Origin: CALJFL01 sp039964455
GTDB lineage: Bacteria > Pseudomonadota > Gammaproteobacteria > Pseudomonadales > Halieaceae
NCBI GenBank assembly: GCA_039964455.1
Contig: JBDVXK010000012.1
Location: 248,001 to 312,000, forward strand
Reading direction: 5' to 3'
Length of the DNA stretch: 64,000 nt
Positions 63,176 through 64,000 of this stretch are shown here, in pieces; the stretch's first letter is position 1; every line of letters starts with the position of its first letter. The position numbers and the translations under genes are program-made. The notes under the pieces were generated by a model, which saw nothing but the letters and a program-made list of their open reading frames with translations, did no database searches and had not been told where the DNA came from.

Positions 63176-64000
63176 ATGAGAGTCCCACTCTATGAATCCC
63201 GCCCGGTAGGCCCTCACTCCGCCCGCTTTGGCGGCGAGCGCATCAACGACTTTATCGTCATGTCCGAGGGAACCTCCAACAGCTACCTCATCGAAACCGC
63301 GGAGGGAAACATCCTCGTCAACACGGGTATGGGCTACGAGGCACCGGTGCACGCTGCAAACTATGAGGAGCTTGCATCTGGTGATATTCGCTATGTCATC
63401 AGCACGCAGGGACACGTGGATCACGTTGGTGGCGTGCAGTACTTCCGCGATCACAATCCGGGCTTACAGTACATTGCCCAGGCAGACAACAAGGAGCACC
63501 AGACTTATGACGCTCGTCTGCAGGCATTTCGCTCACAGCGCTCTGCCTTTCGCTTTCTGGACGCCTTCCAGCAGGACTTCAAGTACTACGCAGAGCAGGG
63601 TTATACCGACATCAACGCGCAGGATACGCCGGTTCCGGATATCACCTTCAAACAGCGCCACCAACTGACGCTGGGCGGACTGGATGTGGAATTGATTGCC
63701 GTGCCAGGAGCGGAAACCAATGATTCATTAATCGTCTGGCTACCGCAACAGCGGATTTGCCTGACGGGTAATCTGTTCGGTTGCCCTTTTGGCCATTTTC
63801 CCAATCTGGTAACCATTCGAGGGGACCGCTACCGCGATGCCTTAACCTGCGCTGCAGCCGCACAGACCGTTCTCGACCTCAACTGCGACACTATCCTCTA
63901 CGGCCATCACGCGCCGATAGTCGGTGCCGAACTCATTCGAACTGAAGTCACCGCCATTCGAGACGCCATTCTCTACGTACATGACGCCACCGTGAAGGGC
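63176..64000 (+). CDS. MBL-fold metallo-hydrolase, N-terminal part
   Basis: 275 residues are visible; the frame is open to the window end. Start ATG 63176 with AGAGGA seven bases upstream. Metal motif reads TQGHVDHVGG (about 80-89), so the first position of HxHxDH is Gln in place of the usual His, as in some alkylsulfatase-like hydrolases; NLFGCPFGHFPN (about 200) and LYGHHAPIVG (about 240) hold further ligands. Resembles the alkyl sulfatase/BDS1 branch of MBL proteins. Substrate not predictable. Confidence 0.88.
   Translation, partial: MRVPLYESRPVGPHSARFGGERINDFIVMSEGTSNSYLIETAEGNILVNTGMGYEAPVHAANYEELASGDIRYVISTQGHVDHVGGVQYFRDHNPGLQYIAQADNKEHQTYDARLQAFRSQRSAFRFLDAFQQDFKYYAEQGYTDINAQDTPVPDITFKQRHQLTLGGLDVELIAVPGAETNDSLIVWLPQQRICLTGNLFGCPFGHFPNLVTIRGDRYRDALTCAAAAQTVLDLNCDTILYGHHAPIVGAELIRTEVTAIRDAILYVHDATVKG

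Noticed and set aside
1..64000. Insertion sequences, prophage, CRISPR arrays, rRNA
   Set aside because: No transposase or integrase beyond XerD, no regular direct repeat with unique spacers, and no rRNA-like run was seen on reading both strands.

Overview
The window looks like a chromosomal segment of a free-living, probably marine gammaproteobacterium. Gene orders match those known around Pseudomonas and related gammaproteobacteria: mltF and tadA near guaA-guaB-xseA; alaC, dsbC and xerD near hom-thrC-recJ-prfB-lysS; rpsP-rimM-trmD-rplS beside ffh; tgt-queA. Base composition is moderately GC. The content (many c-di-GMP and envelope proteins, VolA-like lipase, LssY_C proteins, S8 peptidase) fits the Halieaceae/Spongiibacteraceae (Cellvibrionales) type, but the family placement is inference. 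I saw no insertion sequence, phage, CRISPR or rRNA. One tRNA gene (Leu, anticodon CAA) is present.

1-9.8 kb: end of mltF, a crotonase, tadA, then three tightly packed genes (GT-A-like protein, membrane-anchored protein, polytopic membrane protein) that read as an accessory glycan module placed between tadA and guaA-guaB. 9.8-15.5 kb: xseA, a CRP-type regulator and, divergent to it, a signalling operon of REC-nucleotide cyclase, stand-alone receiver and HAMP histidine kinase. 15.4-29.9 kb: a long minus-strand housekeeping stretch (lipoprotein, lysS, prfB with its programmed +1 frameshift, recJ, thrC, hom, alaC, dsbC, xerD, rplS-trmD-rimM-rpsP, ffh). 30-36.7 kb: ypjD-like and CNNM/CorC genes, a DUF1289/gamma-carbonic anhydrase/Nudix/NIF3-like group, tgt-queA, an Ala/Glu-tailed small protein and tRNA-Leu.

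36.8-50.4 kb is accessory-like: a SAM methyltransferase, a thioesterase, two paralogous GGDEF-EAL proteins (one degenerate in both domains, one with intact motifs), a VolA-like surface lipase, an alpha/beta hydrolase, a SYLF lipoprotein-like protein, an AraC regulator and an FMN-dependent glutamate-synthase-like protein.

50.5-59.7 kb is the most unusual part. It is an envelope cluster: a phospholipase D lipoprotein, two tandem secreted LssY_C paralogs, a secreted lipase, an outer-membrane barrel candidate, and a subtilisin-family protease carrying about 55 acidic tetrapeptide repeats. The protease gene is divergent from an ECF sigma factor/anti-sigma pair, with a perfect 17-bp palindrome between them. 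The window closes with a PmpAB-like YeeE/YedE pair, a CBS protein, a small periplasmic protein, folD and the start of an MBL-fold hydrolase.
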